Assembly: GCF_002368415.1 (NCBI RefSeq)
Contig: NZ_AP018290.1
Coordinates: 9,539,717-9,603,716 of the forward strand
From: Calothrix sp. NIES-4105
GTDB lineage: Bacteria; Cyanobacteriota; Cyanobacteriia; Cyanobacteriales; Nostocaceae
Length of the DNA: 64,000 nt
Direction of reading: 5' to 3'
Shown here: piece by piece, positions 26,164-36,237 of the stretch
Layout: every line of letters starts with the position of its first letter
Position numbering within the stretch: the stretch's first letter is position 1
Made by a program: the position numbers and the translations under genes
The notes under the pieces: generated by a model
What the model was told of the DNA's origin: nothing
The model's input: only the letters and a program-made list of their open reading frames with translations
The model's database searches: none

Positions 26164-26691
26164 TCAGGTAACGAGTGAAAACATCAATTCGCCTTCACAT
26201 GCGAGTTGACCGTCTACTTCGGCGCGAGCTTGCATCTTACCGAAACGACGCTGTTTTACCCATAACAGTTCCACAGTCATTATTAACTGATCTCCTGGTA
26301 CTACCTGACGCCGAAAACGTACTTTATCGATACCAGCAAATAAGAAAAGTCCACCTTCTAACTCTGGCACCTGTGTCATAACAACACCACCCACTTGTGC
26401 CATCGCTTCAACTATTAGCACTCCAGGCATTATCGGGCGCCCCGGAAAATGACCTTGGAACTGCGGTTCGTTGACAGTAACATTTTTCACACCTACCGCG
26501 CTTTTACCCGGTACAAAATCAATAATTTTATCTACGAGAGCAAAAGGGTAACGGTGAGGTAATATTTTTTGAATTTCTTCAATGCTGAATACTTTTTTAG
26601 CTTCAGGCTGTTGTGTAGAAACACTCTCTGATGTGGGTTCAGATGACCCAGGAGCATTAACATCGGCAGTTTTGACTGTAACTGTTGACAT
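26164..26691 (-). CDS. fabZ: 3-hydroxyacyl-ACP dehydratase FabZ
   Basis: Dehydrates 3-hydroxyacyl-ACP in fatty acid synthesis; soluble hot-dog fold enzyme. 175 residues, with an N-terminal extension of about 30 residues of low complexity. Signature: [20 protein letters not shown] (catalytic His), [20 protein letters not shown] (HFPGxPxMPGV with catalytic Glu in VEAMAQ), [19 protein letters not shown]. Placed between lpxC and lpxA, as in most cyanobacteria, because the enzyme competes with LpxA for the same substrate. The start ATG 26691 fits. The gap to lpxC is 80 bases and contains repeat sequence. Confidence 0.96.
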   Translation of the reverse strand: MSTVTVKTADVNAPGSSEPTSESVSTQQPEAKKVFSIEEIQKILPHRYPFALVDKIIDFVPGKSAVGVKNVTVNEPQFQGHFPGRPIMPGVLIVEAMAQVGGVVMTQVPELEGGLFLFAGIDKVRFRRQVVPGDQLIMTVELLWVKQRRFGKMQARAEVDGQLACEGELMFSLVT

Positions 26692-26701
26692 GGCACTCTG
26701 T

Positions 26702-26790
26702 AAATTTTGGATTTTCGATTTTTGGTTTTGGATTGTGGATTCAAGAGTAGATTATAAAACTAATCTAAAATTTAAAATCCCAAATTCAAA
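26702..26790. repeat. AT-rich repeats at the lpxC-fabZ junction
   Basis: AAATTTTGGATTTTCGATTT and AAATTTAAAATCCCAAATTC. Same family as the repeats at 24937. It covers the last codons of lpxC, whose end ([11 protein letters not shown]) is read through it. Confidence 0.6.
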
Positions 26791-27617
26791 ATCTTTTGAG
26801 CCAGTTGGATATGTAAATTATGACTGGCTTTGTATGCTAAGAAGTGGGCTTGTGGAAATTTTTCAAGCAAACTCAAATCTCCTACTAAATCCAAGATTTT
26901 ATGACGGACTGGCTCCGTAGCAAATCTCAAAGGTGGATTTAACCATCCTTCTGGTCCGCAAACAAGTGCATTTTCCAGGTTTCCACCTTTAATTAATCCT
27001 GCCGACTGTAAGTACTCGATTTGGTGTAACAGTCCAAATGTACGAGCTGGAGCTATTTCTGTTACAAAACTTGTATCAGAATTACTCTCGGCAGGCATTG
27101 TCCAACTGTACCATTGATTACCAATTGCAGGTAAGTCAAAATCAATACCGTATGTAAATCTCGTTTCGTTTGCAGGCATCGCACAGACGAAAGCATCTTC
27201 GTCTCTTACCCAGATTGGTTCTAAGATCACATAAGTTTCTTTTTGAGGTTCGGACTGTGCCACTAAACCCACTTGAAGAATGCTTTCTACCCACACAGAA
27301 GCTGAACCATCAAGAAGTGGGACTTCTGGACCATCAATTTCGATACGCGCGTTATCAACACCCATAGCAGCCAAAGCAGCTAAAATATGCTCAACTGTTC
27401 GGATATGAATCTCGCCTTTACCTAATTGAGTAGATAGAACGGTTTGATTTACTGCTGCTATTTGTGCGGGAATAATTGGAGATTCTGGCAAATCGACCCG
27501 TACAAAATAGCGACCACTTCCAGGCGCCGCGCTTTTAATAGTTACATGGGTAGTAACACCGGTGTGCAGCCCTACTCCGGTTTGGAGAATTTCTGCAGCT
27601 AAAGTATGTTGTTGCAT
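26772..27617 (-). CDS. lpxC: UDP-3-O-acyl-N-acetylglucosamine deacetylase
   Basis: Zinc-dependent deacetylase, the committed step of lipid A synthesis. 281 residues. N-terminal segment [20 protein letters not shown], zinc-binding [20 protein letters not shown] (His), substrate segment [33 protein letters not shown], and the second zinc-binding set [20 protein letters not shown] plus the following [12 protein letters not shown]. The start [14 protein letters not shown] at 27617 matches the family. It lies 282 bases downstream of the omp85 gene; the spacer has a GTGCTGAGT-type repeat. Confidence 0.97.
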   Translation of the reverse strand: MQQHTLAAEILQTGVGLHTGVTTHVTIKSAAPGSGRYFVRVDLPESPIIPAQIAAVNQTVLSTQLGKGEIHIRTVEHILAALAAMGVDNARIEIDGPEVPLLDGSASVWVESILQVGLVAQSEPQKETYVILEPIWVRDEDAFVCAMPANETRFTYGIDFDLPAIGNQWYSWTMPAESNSDTSFVTEIAPARTFGLLHQIEYLQSAGLIKGGNLENALVCGPEGWLNPPLRFATEPVRHKILDLVGDLSLLEKFPQAHFLAYKASHNLHIQLAQKILNLGF

Positions 27618-27782
27618 TCTTTTGGGTAAAGGGTAACGGTCGAACGTTATTAAACGTTTTCAAAAGTCAATATTCATACAGTAAACTTTTGACTCCGGAT
27701 TTTTAACTGGAAAAAGACTTATCAAAAAAGTATTAAGTAAATACAACCAAATAGCAAGTTAACTAACTAACACAAACTCAAA

Positions 27783-27898
27783 AGTTGAAAGTGCTGAGTG
27801 CTGAGTGCTGAGTTATGAGGCGCGGAGGTATGAGTTATGAGTTATGAGTTATAGGTTAAAAATTACTACTCAGCACTCAGAACTCAGCACTCGTAACT
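27783..27898. repeat. GTGCTGAGT-type repeat element between omp85 and lpxC
   Basis: Left part GTTGAAAGTGCTGAGTGCTG with a tandem TGCTGAG unit, middle GAGTTATGAG units, right part ACTCAGCACTCAGAACTCAG; the two ends can form a long hairpin. Same left end as the elements at 1297 and 31941. Confidence 0.8.
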
Positions 27899-27899
27899 A

Positions 27900-30329
27900 C
27901 TAAAATCTTTCGCCGATACCAAAGTTGATGCGACTGTCGCCATCGTTGTTTATACCGTAGTCGATGCGGATGGGTCCAAGAGGTGATTGGACGCGCACAC
28001 CTAAACCGTAGCCGTATCCTGTACCGTTTTTATTCAAGACTTCCGCTGGTCTGGTGCTGCTACCTAAATCACTACCTACATCGAAGAATAAGGCGCCGCT
28101 AACTACGGAGAAAACAGGGAAACGATATTCAACTGTGGCTTGAACATAGCTTCTTCCACTACCAAGTTGACCTTCCTCGTAACCGCGAACGGAGCTACTA
28201 CCACCTAATGAGAATGCTTCGTAGGGAGGCAAGTCTCCTAAGACAGTACCTCCTTGGAAGTTGAATGCTAAAGCTTGAGGACCTTTAGTAAAGTTGGTAA
28301 ATTGAACTGGTATGTAGTAACTATAACTTCCACGTAAACGAGTCAGGAAGATATTACCTAGTCCAACGGGTACTGATTGGTCTACACCAAAACGTAGTAA
28401 AGAACCACTAGTGGGTTGTAAAGGATTATTACGTTTATCGCGTGAGGCGCCTAGTTGTAAAAACAGTAAATCGTCTTGTCCTTCACCTGATTGGCTAAGT
28501 TGAACTTCTCTATTTGGGTCGAGGTTAACTCTTCCGACTCGTCGTGTGTCTCCATCAAAATCTATGGTTTCTACCCGTTGATACTGTAAACCCGCAGAAG
28601 CTACCCATTCAGCTGCTCTAAAAGGATTTGCGGATAAGGGACGAGTGAAAGTTACACCTCCACCTGTTCTAACTACGCGCGGACGGTCGCCTCCCTCAGT
28701 TGGTCTATCAGGGTTAAAAGTTTCGATATTATCGTCTTTACCCTCAAAGATTAGTGATATTGACTGACGACGGAACGCATTTATCGTATAAGAAGTTCGG
28801 TACGGATCACCCGCTATCCAAGGGTCGGTAAACCGAACATCGAATAATAAATCGCGTACACCAACCTGTAATTCTGCCCCTAATTTCTGGTTTCTACCAT
28901 TTAAGTTTTGCTGTTGGTAACTGATAGTTCCAAATAAACCGCTTGCGGAACTTATACCGGCGCCTGCTGCTATCGAACCGCTGTTGCGCTCAACAACGTT
29001 GACGACGACATCTACTTTGCTTGGGTCACTACCTGGGTCAAGCGAAACGTTAACGTCTTCAAATAACCCTAATCCAAATACGCGCTGTAAATCTCTTTGG
29101 ACTATATTCCTGTTAAAGGTTCTTCCGGGTTTTAGCTCTAACTCGCGCGTAACAATATACGTTTGTGTTCTGCCGCGAATTGGTTCGCCTTTTTCGTTCG
29201 TTTCTTGACCGTCTTTATTGCGGAATCTAACGCGGATATTTTCGACTACCCCTTCTGCTACTTGTAACGTCACGACACCCTGATCTGATACTTGAGGGGC
29301 GCCGATTATATTTGCCAGCACAAAACCTTGGTCTTGATAGCGCTTAGTTAAAGCTTTAATTCCTTCTTGTAATTCACGTAGGTTGAGAATTCTGCCGTAC
29401 TGCTGTTTAAAGATTTCATCTACAGCAGTTGGAGGCAATACAGACGCAACATTTGTACCTGGGTTCGCTTGGATTTGAACTTTTGTCAATACTGGATTTT
29501 GTTGCACAACGAAGCTAACACGCACACCAAGCGGTGTATCTTCTGGTGATGCTTGTACATTCGAGAAGAAACCAGTTGCAAATATTGCGTTAATGTCTTC
29601 TTGTAATTGTGTACGTGTTGTGGTACGTCCAGCCTGAGTTTTAATCACACGATAAACTTCTTGTTCAAGTTCAGGCGCCAGTTGTCCGCTTTGGGGTCTA
29701 ACTTGTACTTCTGAAACTAAAACGCGCGGTTCTGTTGCTTCTTGGGTTTGCCCAGGTTGATTTTGATTGGGCAGGTTAAATTGAGGTGTTGAAGGGTTCT
29801 GCGGAGTTTGTTCAGGTTGGGAAAAAGGTTGAGTTGTAGGTGGTTGAGTTGTAGGTGGTTGAGTTGTAGGTGCTGGTGTGGGCACTACGGGTGGAAGTGG
29901 TACTTGTTGTGTTGGAGATTGCTGTGTCTGATTTCTTTGTAATGGGTTAGGTACCTGCTGGTTATTAATTGGAGGATTTGCAGGATTTGATGGATTTGAT
30001 GGAATCTGAGATGGTTGTTCAACTGGTGAGGGCAGTGGGGTTGGTAATTGACTCCTTGGAGAAAGTTGAGTTTTCGTACCCCTATTTATCGCTTGATTTG
30101 ATTGTATCCCAGCAGGTATTGTTTTTAAAGCCTCAGACGCTGATGGAAAAACAGCAACTACTTGATGTCCAGTATCAATATTCGGAACACTAACGGTAGC
30201 AACTGCGGAGTTCCTACCTTGCGTTAATTTCTGTACTAATTTTTGCTGCGGAGTTTGTGCATTTGCAATCGAACTGTTTAGCGGTGCAGCAATTGCCACC
30301 ACTGTCATTAAAACGGGAGATAAGCGCAT
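27900..30329 (-). CDS. Omp85/BamA-type outer-membrane assembly protein
   Basis: Outer-membrane beta-barrel insertase of the BamA/Toc75 group. From ATG 30329 (AGAGGAA ribosome-binding site; a GTG at 30356 is less likely) comes a signal peptide (MRLSPVLMTVVAIAAPLNSS, then IANAQT), a Pro/Gln-rich linker of about 120 residues including PTTQPPTTQPPTTQ, three POTRA domains (about 200-460; for example VLVSEVQVRPQSGQLAPELE, LTKVQIQANPG, LQVAEGVVENIRVRFRNKDG) and a C-terminal barrel with the hallmark FDVRFTDPWIAGDPYRTSYT, RGYEEGQLGSGRSY, FFDVGSDLGSS and a terminal aromatic residue (INFGIGERF). The barrel strands account for the last half. It follows purC and precedes lpxC; the linkage with lipid A genes fits envelope assembly. 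Confidence 0.95.
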   Translation of the reverse strand: MRLSPVLMTVVAIAAPLNSSIANAQTPQQKLVQKLTQGRNSAVATVSVPNIDTGHQVVAVFPSASEALKTIPAGIQSNQAINRGTKTQLSPRSQLPTPLPSPVEQPSQIPSNPSNPANPPINNQQVPNPLQRNQTQQSPTQQVPLPPVVPTPAPTTQPPTTQPPTTQPFSQPEQTPQNPSTPQFNLPNQNQPGQTQEATEPRVLVSEVQVRPQSGQLAPELEQEVYRVIKTQAGRTTTRTQLQEDINAIFATGFFSNVQASPEDTPLGVRVSFVVQQNPVLTKVQIQANPGTNVASVLPPTAVDEIFKQQYGRILNLRELQEGIKALTKRYQDQGFVLANIIGAPQVSDQGVVTLQVAEGVVENIRVRFRNKDGQETNEKGEPIRGRTQTYIVTRELELKPGRTFNRNIVQRDLQRVFGLGLFEDVNVSLDPGSDPSKVDVVVNVVERNSGSIAAGAGISSASGLFGTISYQQQNLNGRNQKLGAELQVGVRDLLFDVRFTDPWIAGDPYRTSYTINAFRRQSISLIFEGKDDNIETFNPDRPTEGGDRPRVVRTGGGVTFTRPLSANPFRAAEWVASAGLQYQRVETIDFDGDTRRVGRVNLDPNREVQLSQSGEGQDDLLFLQLGASRDKRNNPLQPTSGSLLRFGVDQSVPVGLGNIFLTRLRGSYSYYIPVQFTNFTKGPQALAFNFQGGTVLGDLPPYEAFSLGGSSSVRGYEEGQLGSGRSYVQATVEYRFPVFSVVSGALFFDVGSDLGSSTRPAEVLNKNGTGYGYGLGVRVQSPLGPIRIDYGINNDGDSRINFGIGERF

Positions 30330-30356
30330 TTTATCTAGTTTCCTCTTCACGTCCAC

Positions 30357-30549
30357 ACACCATCAAAAAATTAGTCAATAGTCAGTAGTCAATCGTCCGA
30401 AGGCGCCAATTGGCGTTGGCTATCAGTTAATGTTTACTACTTAACTGTCATTAGTCAAGACTAGCAACTACAATCATGAAACCGAAATTATAGAAGTACA
30501 AGTAGTTAAGAAAATCTTAACGACGTGACTAATAGTCTTGATGTTGCAC
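30357..30549. repeat. TAGTCAA-type short repeats between purC and omp85
   Basis: TAGTCAATAGTCAGTAGTCA near 30373 and complementary GTCATTAGTCAAGACTAGC near 30450-30470, with a GGCGCCAATTGGCG palindrome between. A typical short tandem repeat insertion, with no gene. Confidence 0.6.
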
Positions 30550-31299
30550 CTACAGATCGCTATTTTTTGGTTCTAATGCCTTTAATACGCGATTTAAAAC
30601 CTCCTGATAGGCATCTTCTACATTTCCCATATCTCGACGAAAGCGGTCTTTGTCAAGTACTCGACGGTCGGGGTCACTTTGCTGTGAGGTATCCCACAAA
30701 CGACATGTATCGGGACTTATTTCGTCCGCCAGCAGAATTTGCTGTTCTGCGTCCAAACCAAACTCTAGTTTAAAGTCCACTAAAGTTATATCGCACCGTA
30801 CCCAAAAGTCACGTAAAAACTGATTTATTTTTAATGCTAGATGAGTTAGCTGCTCTACTTGTTCCACAGTGGCTAGTTCAAGTAATAATAAGCGCTCGCG
30901 CGTTAAAAGCGGGTCACCCAACTGGTCATTCTTGTAATAAAATTCTACTAACGGTTGAGAAAGCACTTTTCCTAGTGCAAGTCCTGTCTGCTGACACAAG
31001 CTACCTGCTGCAATATTTCGCACTACTACTTCTAGCGGTATTATTTTTACTGCCTTAACGCGCATTTGGTTTGGCGCCGGAGTATTAATGTAATGAGTTT
31101 TTATACCCAAAGCTTCCAACTCTTGAAACAACTTGCTAGAGATGGTACAATTAATAATTCCCTTGTTAAGAATGCTACCACGCTTCTGAGCGTTAAAGGC
31201 GGTGGCATCGTCCTTGTAATCGGCAAGCAAAATATCAGGTTCTTCCGTAGAGTAGATAATTTTGGCTTTGCCTTCATATAACTTGGTGTGAACAGACAT
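30550..31299 (-). CDS. purC: Phosphoribosylaminoimidazole-succinocarboxamide synthase
   Basis: SAICAR synthase of purine synthesis: condenses CAIR with aspartate using ATP. 249 residues, a standard length for the bacterial form. Signature stretches: KLYEGKAKIIYSTEEPDILL, YKDDATAFNAQKRGSILNKG, APNQMRVKAVKIIPLEVVVR NIAAGS region, LVDFKLEFG, ILLADEISPDTCRLWD (substrate-binding), DKDRFRRDMG. The start ATG is clear. It is first of the cluster purC-omp85-lpxC-fabZ-lpxA-lpxB, an arrangement I know to be common in cyanobacteria, although the long repeat-filled gaps here make one single transcript uncertain. Confidence 0.97.
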   Translation of the reverse strand: MSVHTKLYEGKAKIIYSTEEPDILLADYKDDATAFNAQKRGSILNKGIINCTISSKLFQELEALGIKTHYINTPAPNQMRVKAVKIIPLEVVVRNIAAGSLCQQTGLALGKVLSQPLVEFYYKNDQLGDPLLTRERLLLLELATVEQVEQLTHLALKINQFLRDFWVRCDITLVDFKLEFGLDAEQQILLADEISPDTCRLWDTSQQSDPDRRVLDKDRFRRDMGNVEDAYQEVLNRVLKALEPKNSDL

Positions 31300-31655
31300 G
31301 ATAAAACCTTAAATATCTGAGCGAATCAATACGCTTCGATGCTTTATTGCTCAACCATTTTATCTTTAGTTGCCCCTTTTTAGTGCTTTAAAATTTGATA
31401 CCATAGGTGCCAACCACCTTCGTATCAAAAAAACATCTCAAAATAACCAAATACTTGATGGAATGCAGTGTAGCTATTATATCTAAGTATATACTGATTA
31501 AAAACTGTACAGGTAATTAAAAACTTCAGCTTATTTGCGGATGTCAAGGCAGCTAAATTTCAAAACAATAAAGAAAAATTATTAATAAACATAAAAATGC
31601 AAGTGGCATTATTGCCAATTTAACTTCCTACACTATTATTTCAGGGTCTAATCAA
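31300..31655. other. Gap between divergent purC and the gene at 31656
   Basis: AT-rich, with no repeats of the families seen elsewhere. It must contain two promoters but no convincing boxes were identified. Confidence 0.35.
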
Positions 31656-31919
31656 ATGGAGACAGCAAAAGTGAACAAAGATGATTTTCTCTATCCTCGC
31701 AGCCGTTACTATGGTCAAGTAAAACCAGAAAACTTAGTTTTTAATGCCAATTTACAAGAGTTTGCACAGAAAATCAGTTTTATTTGCAGCTTAGAGACTT
31801 CTGGTAAAATATCTCCCGAAGACGCATACGAGCAAGTTAAGGCACTGTGGAAACAGTTGAAACGCACCAAGAAAGAATTACATATCGGTGAAAACCCCTT
31901 CGGCAATGAAGAAAGTTAA
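31656..31919 (+). CDS. Small conserved cyanobacterial protein (DUF7219-like)
   Basis: 87 residues, soluble and mainly helical. The sequence FLYPRSRYYGQVKPENLVFN and the following ANLQEFAQKISFICSLETSG, KISPEDAYEQVKALWKQLKR is strongly patterned and reminds me of a small family conserved across filamentous cyanobacteria (I think DUF7219). No catalytic motif. The gene stands alone between purC and the cyclase, with a repeat directly after its stop. Function unknown. Start: ATG 31656 or an in-frame GTG at 31671. Confidence 0.7.
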   Translation: METAKVNKDDFLYPRSRYYGQVKPENLVFNANLQEFAQKISFICSLETSGKISPEDAYEQVKALWKQLKRTKKELHIGENPFGNEES

Positions 31920-31940
31920 AAGTGCGCTCGTGCAACATAC

Positions 31941-32015
31941 AAAGTTGAAAGTGCTGAGTGCTGAGTGCTGAGTATTAAACACTTATTACTCAGCACTTAT
32001 TATTTGGTACTCATT
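31941..32015. repeat. GTGCTGAGT-type repeat at the cyclase 3' end
   Basis: Left end GTTGAAAGTGCTGAGTGCTG as at 1297 and 27783, then a short loop and TTACTCAGCACTTATTA. It overlaps the stop region of the cyclase gene, and may serve as a terminator hairpin for the two convergent genes. Confidence 0.75.
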
Positions 32016-34675
32016 GTCCATACACCGTCCCATGAATCTGATGGTGGGTGAAGTAAATGATTACGCGCGCGTTCGAGATGAACGTCTGTGGTGTGGTCTA
32101 ATGGTTTGAGTTGTTTGGCTGCTTCAAAGCATAATACTGCGTCTCGGAAGTTACGTGACAAGTACGCAGAACGTCCTGCTTGATAATGAAATAAGAATTC
32201 TTGGGTTTTCTCGTCTAGTGGTGTGTTACGGTCGCCAATTAGTTCATAAATATTAACTGCTTGGTGTTTTCCTTTGACGCGAATTTTATCGAGTTGACGC
32301 ACCCAAATACGTTCGCTGCAAAGTTGATAAGTAAATTCGCTTATAACTATGTCGCAGCCATATTCTTTTGTTATATCTTGTAACCGTGAACTTAAATTGA
32401 CTCCATCGCCAATAACTGTATAGTCCATGCGTTTATGTGAGCCAATATTACCTGAAACAACCTCGCCTGAACTTAAGCCAATACCTATATGTATTAAGGG
32501 TTGTTCTTGTATTTTTCGAGGCTGGTTAAATTCTTCTAGCCGACTCCGCATTTCTAAAGCTGCCTGTACAGCTTTCCAAGCATGATTCTCTGTTAATGGT
32601 AAAGGCGCCCCAAAAACAGCCATTAAAGCATCACCGATAAACTTATCTAAAGTTCCTTCGTGATTAAATACTGCTTCAACCATTGTTCCAAAATATTGAT
32701 TGAGCAGTGAGACAACCTCAGCGGCGCCGAGATTTTCTGTGAGCGTGGTGTATCCTCGAATATCCGAAAATAAAATAGTAACGTCTTTACGTTCGCCTAC
32801 CATTAAAGCATCTTCGCCCAACGCCATTACCTGTTCAGCAACATGAGGCGTTAAATATCTATACATAGTAGTTTTCATCCGCTTTTCGCGACTGATATCT
32901 TCCAACACTACCAGTCCACCACGCACTCCACCTTCAGGATTTGTCAAAGGATTAACAGTTAAATTCATACTGCGCTCAATTGGTTGAACTTGATGCGATT
33001 TGAGCAATTCTGACTGTGGAGTTAATGGTTGATTCCAAGGGATAAATATATCAGCGTTATTACGGTCGCGTACAGCTAATATTGAGCATTTAACTGAGCT
33101 TTCTCTTGGTAATGTGTCTGCGGCATCTTCTACTACTACTTTTGCTTGTGATCTAGCTCTTTTACCTGATTTATTTAAAGGATTTGTCTGGGAATCTATA
33201 AATTTCTTTTCAGGTTGGTGTTGAGTGAATGTATGAATTGCTACTATTAAATTTTGTTCTGGTACAAAGTGCCTAGCTCCTAATGTCAAGCTGTCTTGAA
33301 GTCGCAGTTGCAAATTGTCAATTGGCACGACATCCCAAACGAGGCGCCCGATTAAGTTATATTCCCACAAGGATTTATTATATTTGCTATAAGAATCACT
33401 AAGAGGACATCCGAGTAACTCTAACGCAGCATCATTAATTGTAACAATTCGTCCTTCCATATCGGTGGAAATAACCGCATCGGAAAGACTTTGTAAAATA
33501 TCTTTTTGATACTGTTTTTCAAGCAGTACGTTCTCAAACAAGCGTGCATTTTCAAGCGCAATCCCCGCTTGGATGTTAAACGCGCGCATAAATTCTTCAT
33601 CTGAAGCAGTAAAGCTGCCTTGCTGCTTATTGATTAACTGCGTCACCCCAATTAACTCATTTGCTGAGTTAAATACGGGTAAACACAAAATATTCCGCGT
33701 CATGTATCCAGTTTTTCTGTCGGTAGTGGGATCGAAACGCGGGTCTTTGTAAGCATCAGGGATATTTAAAGCATCACCTGTTGATGCAACATAACCAACA
33801 ATTCCACGATTTGAGGGAATTCTGATTTCCATCATTGTTTCCCCATCCGCTGCTGCGACCTTCGTCCACAACTCATTCATCTCTTTGCGGTGCAAAAATA
33901 GCGTACTTCGGTCAGCTTGCATAAGGATTCGTGCTTGTTCCATCACGATTTGTAAAGTTGCTTCTAAATCCAAACTTTGCCCTAAAGTTTGAGTCGCACG
34001 TAGTAGTGCTGTTGCACCACGTTGGTTACGCGCGGCAACATAAAAAGACTGACAACTTTCTAATATAATCCCTATAGATTCAGCAAAGTCGCGAAATCGT
34101 CGTTCGTCTTCTTGGTCAAATGGGGTATCACCAGCTTTATTTGCCAGTTGCACAACCGCAACAGTTTGGTTTTTACTGCTAATTACGGGCATACACAAAA
34201 TATTTTTGATTTTGTAGCCCATTTGTTTTTCTAATTCGGGACTAAACAGAGGGTGAGTTGAGGCATTAGAAATATTTAAGCAATGTCCAGTAATCGCAAC
34301 ATGTCCAGGAATGCCAACGGTGATAGGTGTCCTAATTTCTACTGGCTTGTGAACGTTTTCCTGTACAATTTTTGTCCATAGCTGACCTTTATCATAGTCA
34401 ACTAAAAAAATAGTAGTACGTTCGGCTTGGAGAATTTGACCTATTTTGAGGGTTATTGCTTCCAAAACCCTCTCTAACATAGTTTCTAAAGCTTCATTGT
34501 TAATTAGCTCTATCGCGCGTAGAAATTGTTGAAATTCGGCGGTGATAAAGTCAAGTAAACAAACGAACTCAGTAACCGACAGGTCTTTAACGCGACGTAA
34601 AAGAGCATGAGTACGGTTTACTTGTGTCAATTCAGTTAAAGTAGCCAAGACGCTACCGGGACTTGGAAGTGTCAT
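32000..34675 (-). CDS. GAF-GAF-PAS class III adenylate cyclase (CyaB1-like)
   Basis: 891 residues. Two tandem GAF domains (about 60-215 and 225-385, with NKxxxxPFDQEDE and NKQQGSFTASDEE, which resemble the NKFDE motif of cyclic-nucleotide-binding GAFs), a PAS domain (about 395-540, QSLSDAVISTDMEGRIVTIN), and a class III cyclase domain (about 635-790). Metal ligands lie in ILFSDIRGYT and LDKFIGDALMAVFG; Lys in LDKF and Thr in MDYTVIGDGVNLSSRL are the substrate-determining residues of bicarbonate-sensitive class IIIb adenylate cyclases. The C-terminal part is tetratricopeptide-like (LFHYQAGRSAYLSRNFRDAV). Same layout as Anabaena CyaB1, whose GAF domains bind cAMP. No membrane segment. Upstream terminator separates it from sqdX. 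Confidence 0.93.
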   Translation of the reverse strand: MTLPSPGSVLATLTELTQVNRTHALLRRVKDLSVTEFVCLLDFITAEFQQFLRAIELINNEALETMLERVLEAITLKIGQILQAERTTIFLVDYDKGQLWTKIVQENVHKPVEIRTPITVGIPGHVAITGHCLNISNASTHPLFSPELEKQMGYKIKNILCMPVISSKNQTVAVVQLANKAGDTPFDQEDERRFRDFAESIGIILESCQSFYVAARNQRGATALLRATQTLGQSLDLEATLQIVMEQARILMQADRSTLFLHRKEMNELWTKVAAADGETMMEIRIPSNRGIVGYVASTGDALNIPDAYKDPRFDPTTDRKTGYMTRNILCLPVFNSANELIGVTQLINKQQGSFTASDEEFMRAFNIQAGIALENARLFENVLLEKQYQKDILQSLSDAVISTDMEGRIVTINDAALELLGCPLSDSYSKYNKSLWEYNLIGRLVWDVVPIDNLQLRLQDSLTLGARHFVPEQNLIVAIHTFTQHQPEKKFIDSQTNPLNKSGKRARSQAKVVVEDAADTLPRESSVKCSILAVRDRNNADIFIPWNQPLTPQSELLKSHQVQPIERSMNLTVNPLTNPEGGVRGGLVVLEDISREKRMKTTMYRYLTPHVAEQVMALGEDALMVGERKDVTILFSDIRGYTTLTENLGAAEVVSLLNQYFGTMVEAVFNHEGTLDKFIGDALMAVFGAPLPLTENHAWKAVQAALEMRSRLEEFNQPRKIQEQPLIHIGIGLSSGEVVSGNIGSHKRMDYTVIGDGVNLSSRLQDITKEYGCDIVISEFTYQLCSERIWVRQLDKIRVKGKHQAVNIYELIGDRNTPLDEKTQEFLFHYQAGRSAYLSRNFRDAVLCFEAAKQLKPLDHTTDVHLERARNHLLHPPSDSWDGVWTMSTK

Positions 34676-35100
34676 GGGAGTCTAGATTTGTCTGCGACAA
34701 TGAATGGATTTGGATTTAGATTTTAAATAACAAATTCAAGTATTAGATTTTTCTCTATACCTTGAAATATATACTGACATACATACATAAATAGATTATT
34801 TTATAAATTTTGTGGCAAATTAGACTAAAAATTTATATACAAGGTAGTCAGGCGCACTATTATCAAGGTATTTTTACACACAGACAAACACAGATGGATT
34901 TTGATGAATGTTTCCATCTGTGTTTTTTATATCTGTCTGTACTTAGTTGGACTTACTAAAGCTTACAATATATCTTTTGTTACTTATAATCAACAGGTTG
35001 TTTAACCACAACCTAAAGAAACCGTGCTTCAAGCCAAAAATTTTGCGATAAAACGCTGATTTTTCGTACAGAAGCCCGGTTTCTGTTCTATAGAATAAAT
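34676..35100. other. Gap between sqdX and the cyclase
   Basis: Contains a strong terminator (separate entry) and an imperfect inverted repeat 35017-35084 (AGAAACCGTGCTTC ... GAAGCCCGGTTTCT, one mismatch), of the AGAAACCGGGCTTC kind common in cyanobacterial gaps. No gene. Confidence 0.6.
34886..34927 (-). terminator. Bidirectional rho-independent terminator after sqdX
   Basis: AAACACAGATGGA pairs exactly with TCCATCTGTGTTT. It is flanked by A-rich and T-rich runs on either side, so it fits termination in both directions, here of the sqdX mRNA on the minus strand. Confidence 0.75.
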
Positions 35101-36237
35101 TTAAGCTGCTACTTTCTGTTTTGTCGAATAAACGACGTTTCGATAGTACCCTTGTAGCTGGCTTGTCGCTGCTGCCCATCCCCATTTTTCTGCTTCAGCG
35201 CGAGCATTTTGACGAATAGTTTCTCGTTCTTGTTTTTCTTCGAGTAACCGAATTGTTGCTGCAATGGCGCCTTCGTCGTCGGTTTTGGGGTCAAATAAAT
35301 AACCATTGACGCCATCAGTAACAATATCAGGAATGCCGCCAGAACGTGCTGCTACTACTGGACACCCTGCTGCCATAGCTTCAAGTAGCACTAGTCCCAA
35401 AGTCTCAGTACGGGATGGAAAAATGAATGCATCTGCACTAGCAAAAGCACTTGCTAACTCTACCCCTGTTAAATAACCAACAAAAAATGTATTGGTGCCA
35501 GCAAAGTGTTTTTCTAAAGCTTGACGGTGTGGCCCATCTCCAACTAATGCCAACCGCGCGTCGGGAATTGCTTCTAATATTGGTTTGATTCGCTCAATTT
35601 CTTTTTCTGCTGATAGGCGCCCGACATAAAGTAATAATGGTTTGTCAGGAGAGTTTCGTGATAGATGCGCGCGCGTTTCTTCACTTGCGCGACTTGGGTG
35701 AAAAGTTTCAGTGTCAACACCACGTTGCCACAAATCTACTCGTTCGATACCATGCCCAGTAAGCTCATCACACATTGCAGTCGAAGTACATAAATTTAAA
35801 GCTGCCTGGTTATGTGCGACTTTTAATAGTTCCCATAACAAGCCTTCAAGCATTCCTAAACCATAGTGTTGAAGATATTGCGGTAAATGAGTGTGGTAAG
35901 AAGCAACGAGTGGAATATCATTGATTTTGCTATGAAATATACCAGATAAACCCAAAACGGCAGGGTTAACAACGTGAATTATATCAGGTCTAAAATTATC
36001 AACAGCTTCACCAATGGCGGGACGCGGTAACGCCATTTTAAGTTCAGGATACAAAGGTAAAGGGAAACCAGAAACACCATAAATCTCTGCTCCTTTATAT
36101 TCGGTCATTCCACCTTCTGGACAAACAACCAATACTTGGTCACCGTTACGTTGCAAATGGTCAACAGTATGGCTTAAGCGCGTTACAATTCCATCGACCT
36201 TGGGCAAAAAGGTTTCGGTAAACAGGGCTATTTTCAT
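35101..36237 (-). CDS. sqdX: Sulfoquinovosyltransferase (SqdX)
   Basis: GT4-type glycosyltransferase that moves sulfoquinovose from UDP-sulfoquinovose to diacylglycerol, giving the thylakoid sulfolipid SQDG. 378 residues, usual length. Features: MKIALFTETFLPKVDGIVTR at the N-terminus, SYHTHLPQYLQHYGL, RGVDTETFHP, LLYVGRLSAEKEIERI (the donor domain start), PDARLALVGDGPHR, and the GT4 E-x7-E segment SRTETLGLVLLEAMAAGCPV followed by VAARSGGIPDIVTDG. Transcribed just after sqdB on the same strand; the intervening 320-base gap contains repeat sequence. The pairing with sqdB secures the assignment. No membrane segments. Confidence 0.96.
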   Translation of the reverse strand: MKIALFTETFLPKVDGIVTRLSHTVDHLQRNGDQVLVVCPEGGMTEYKGAEIYGVSGFPLPLYPELKMALPRPAIGEAVDNFRPDIIHVVNPAVLGLSGIFHSKINDIPLVASYHTHLPQYLQHYGLGMLEGLLWELLKVAHNQAALNLCTSTAMCDELTGHGIERVDLWQRGVDTETFHPSRASEETRAHLSRNSPDKPLLLYVGRLSAEKEIERIKPILEAIPDARLALVGDGPHRQALEKHFAGTNTFFVGYLTGVELASAFASADAFIFPSRTETLGLVLLEAMAAGCPVVAARSGGIPDIVTDGVNGYLFDPKTDDEGAIAATIRLLEEKQERETIRQNARAEAEKWGWAAATSQLQGYYRNVVYSTKQKVAA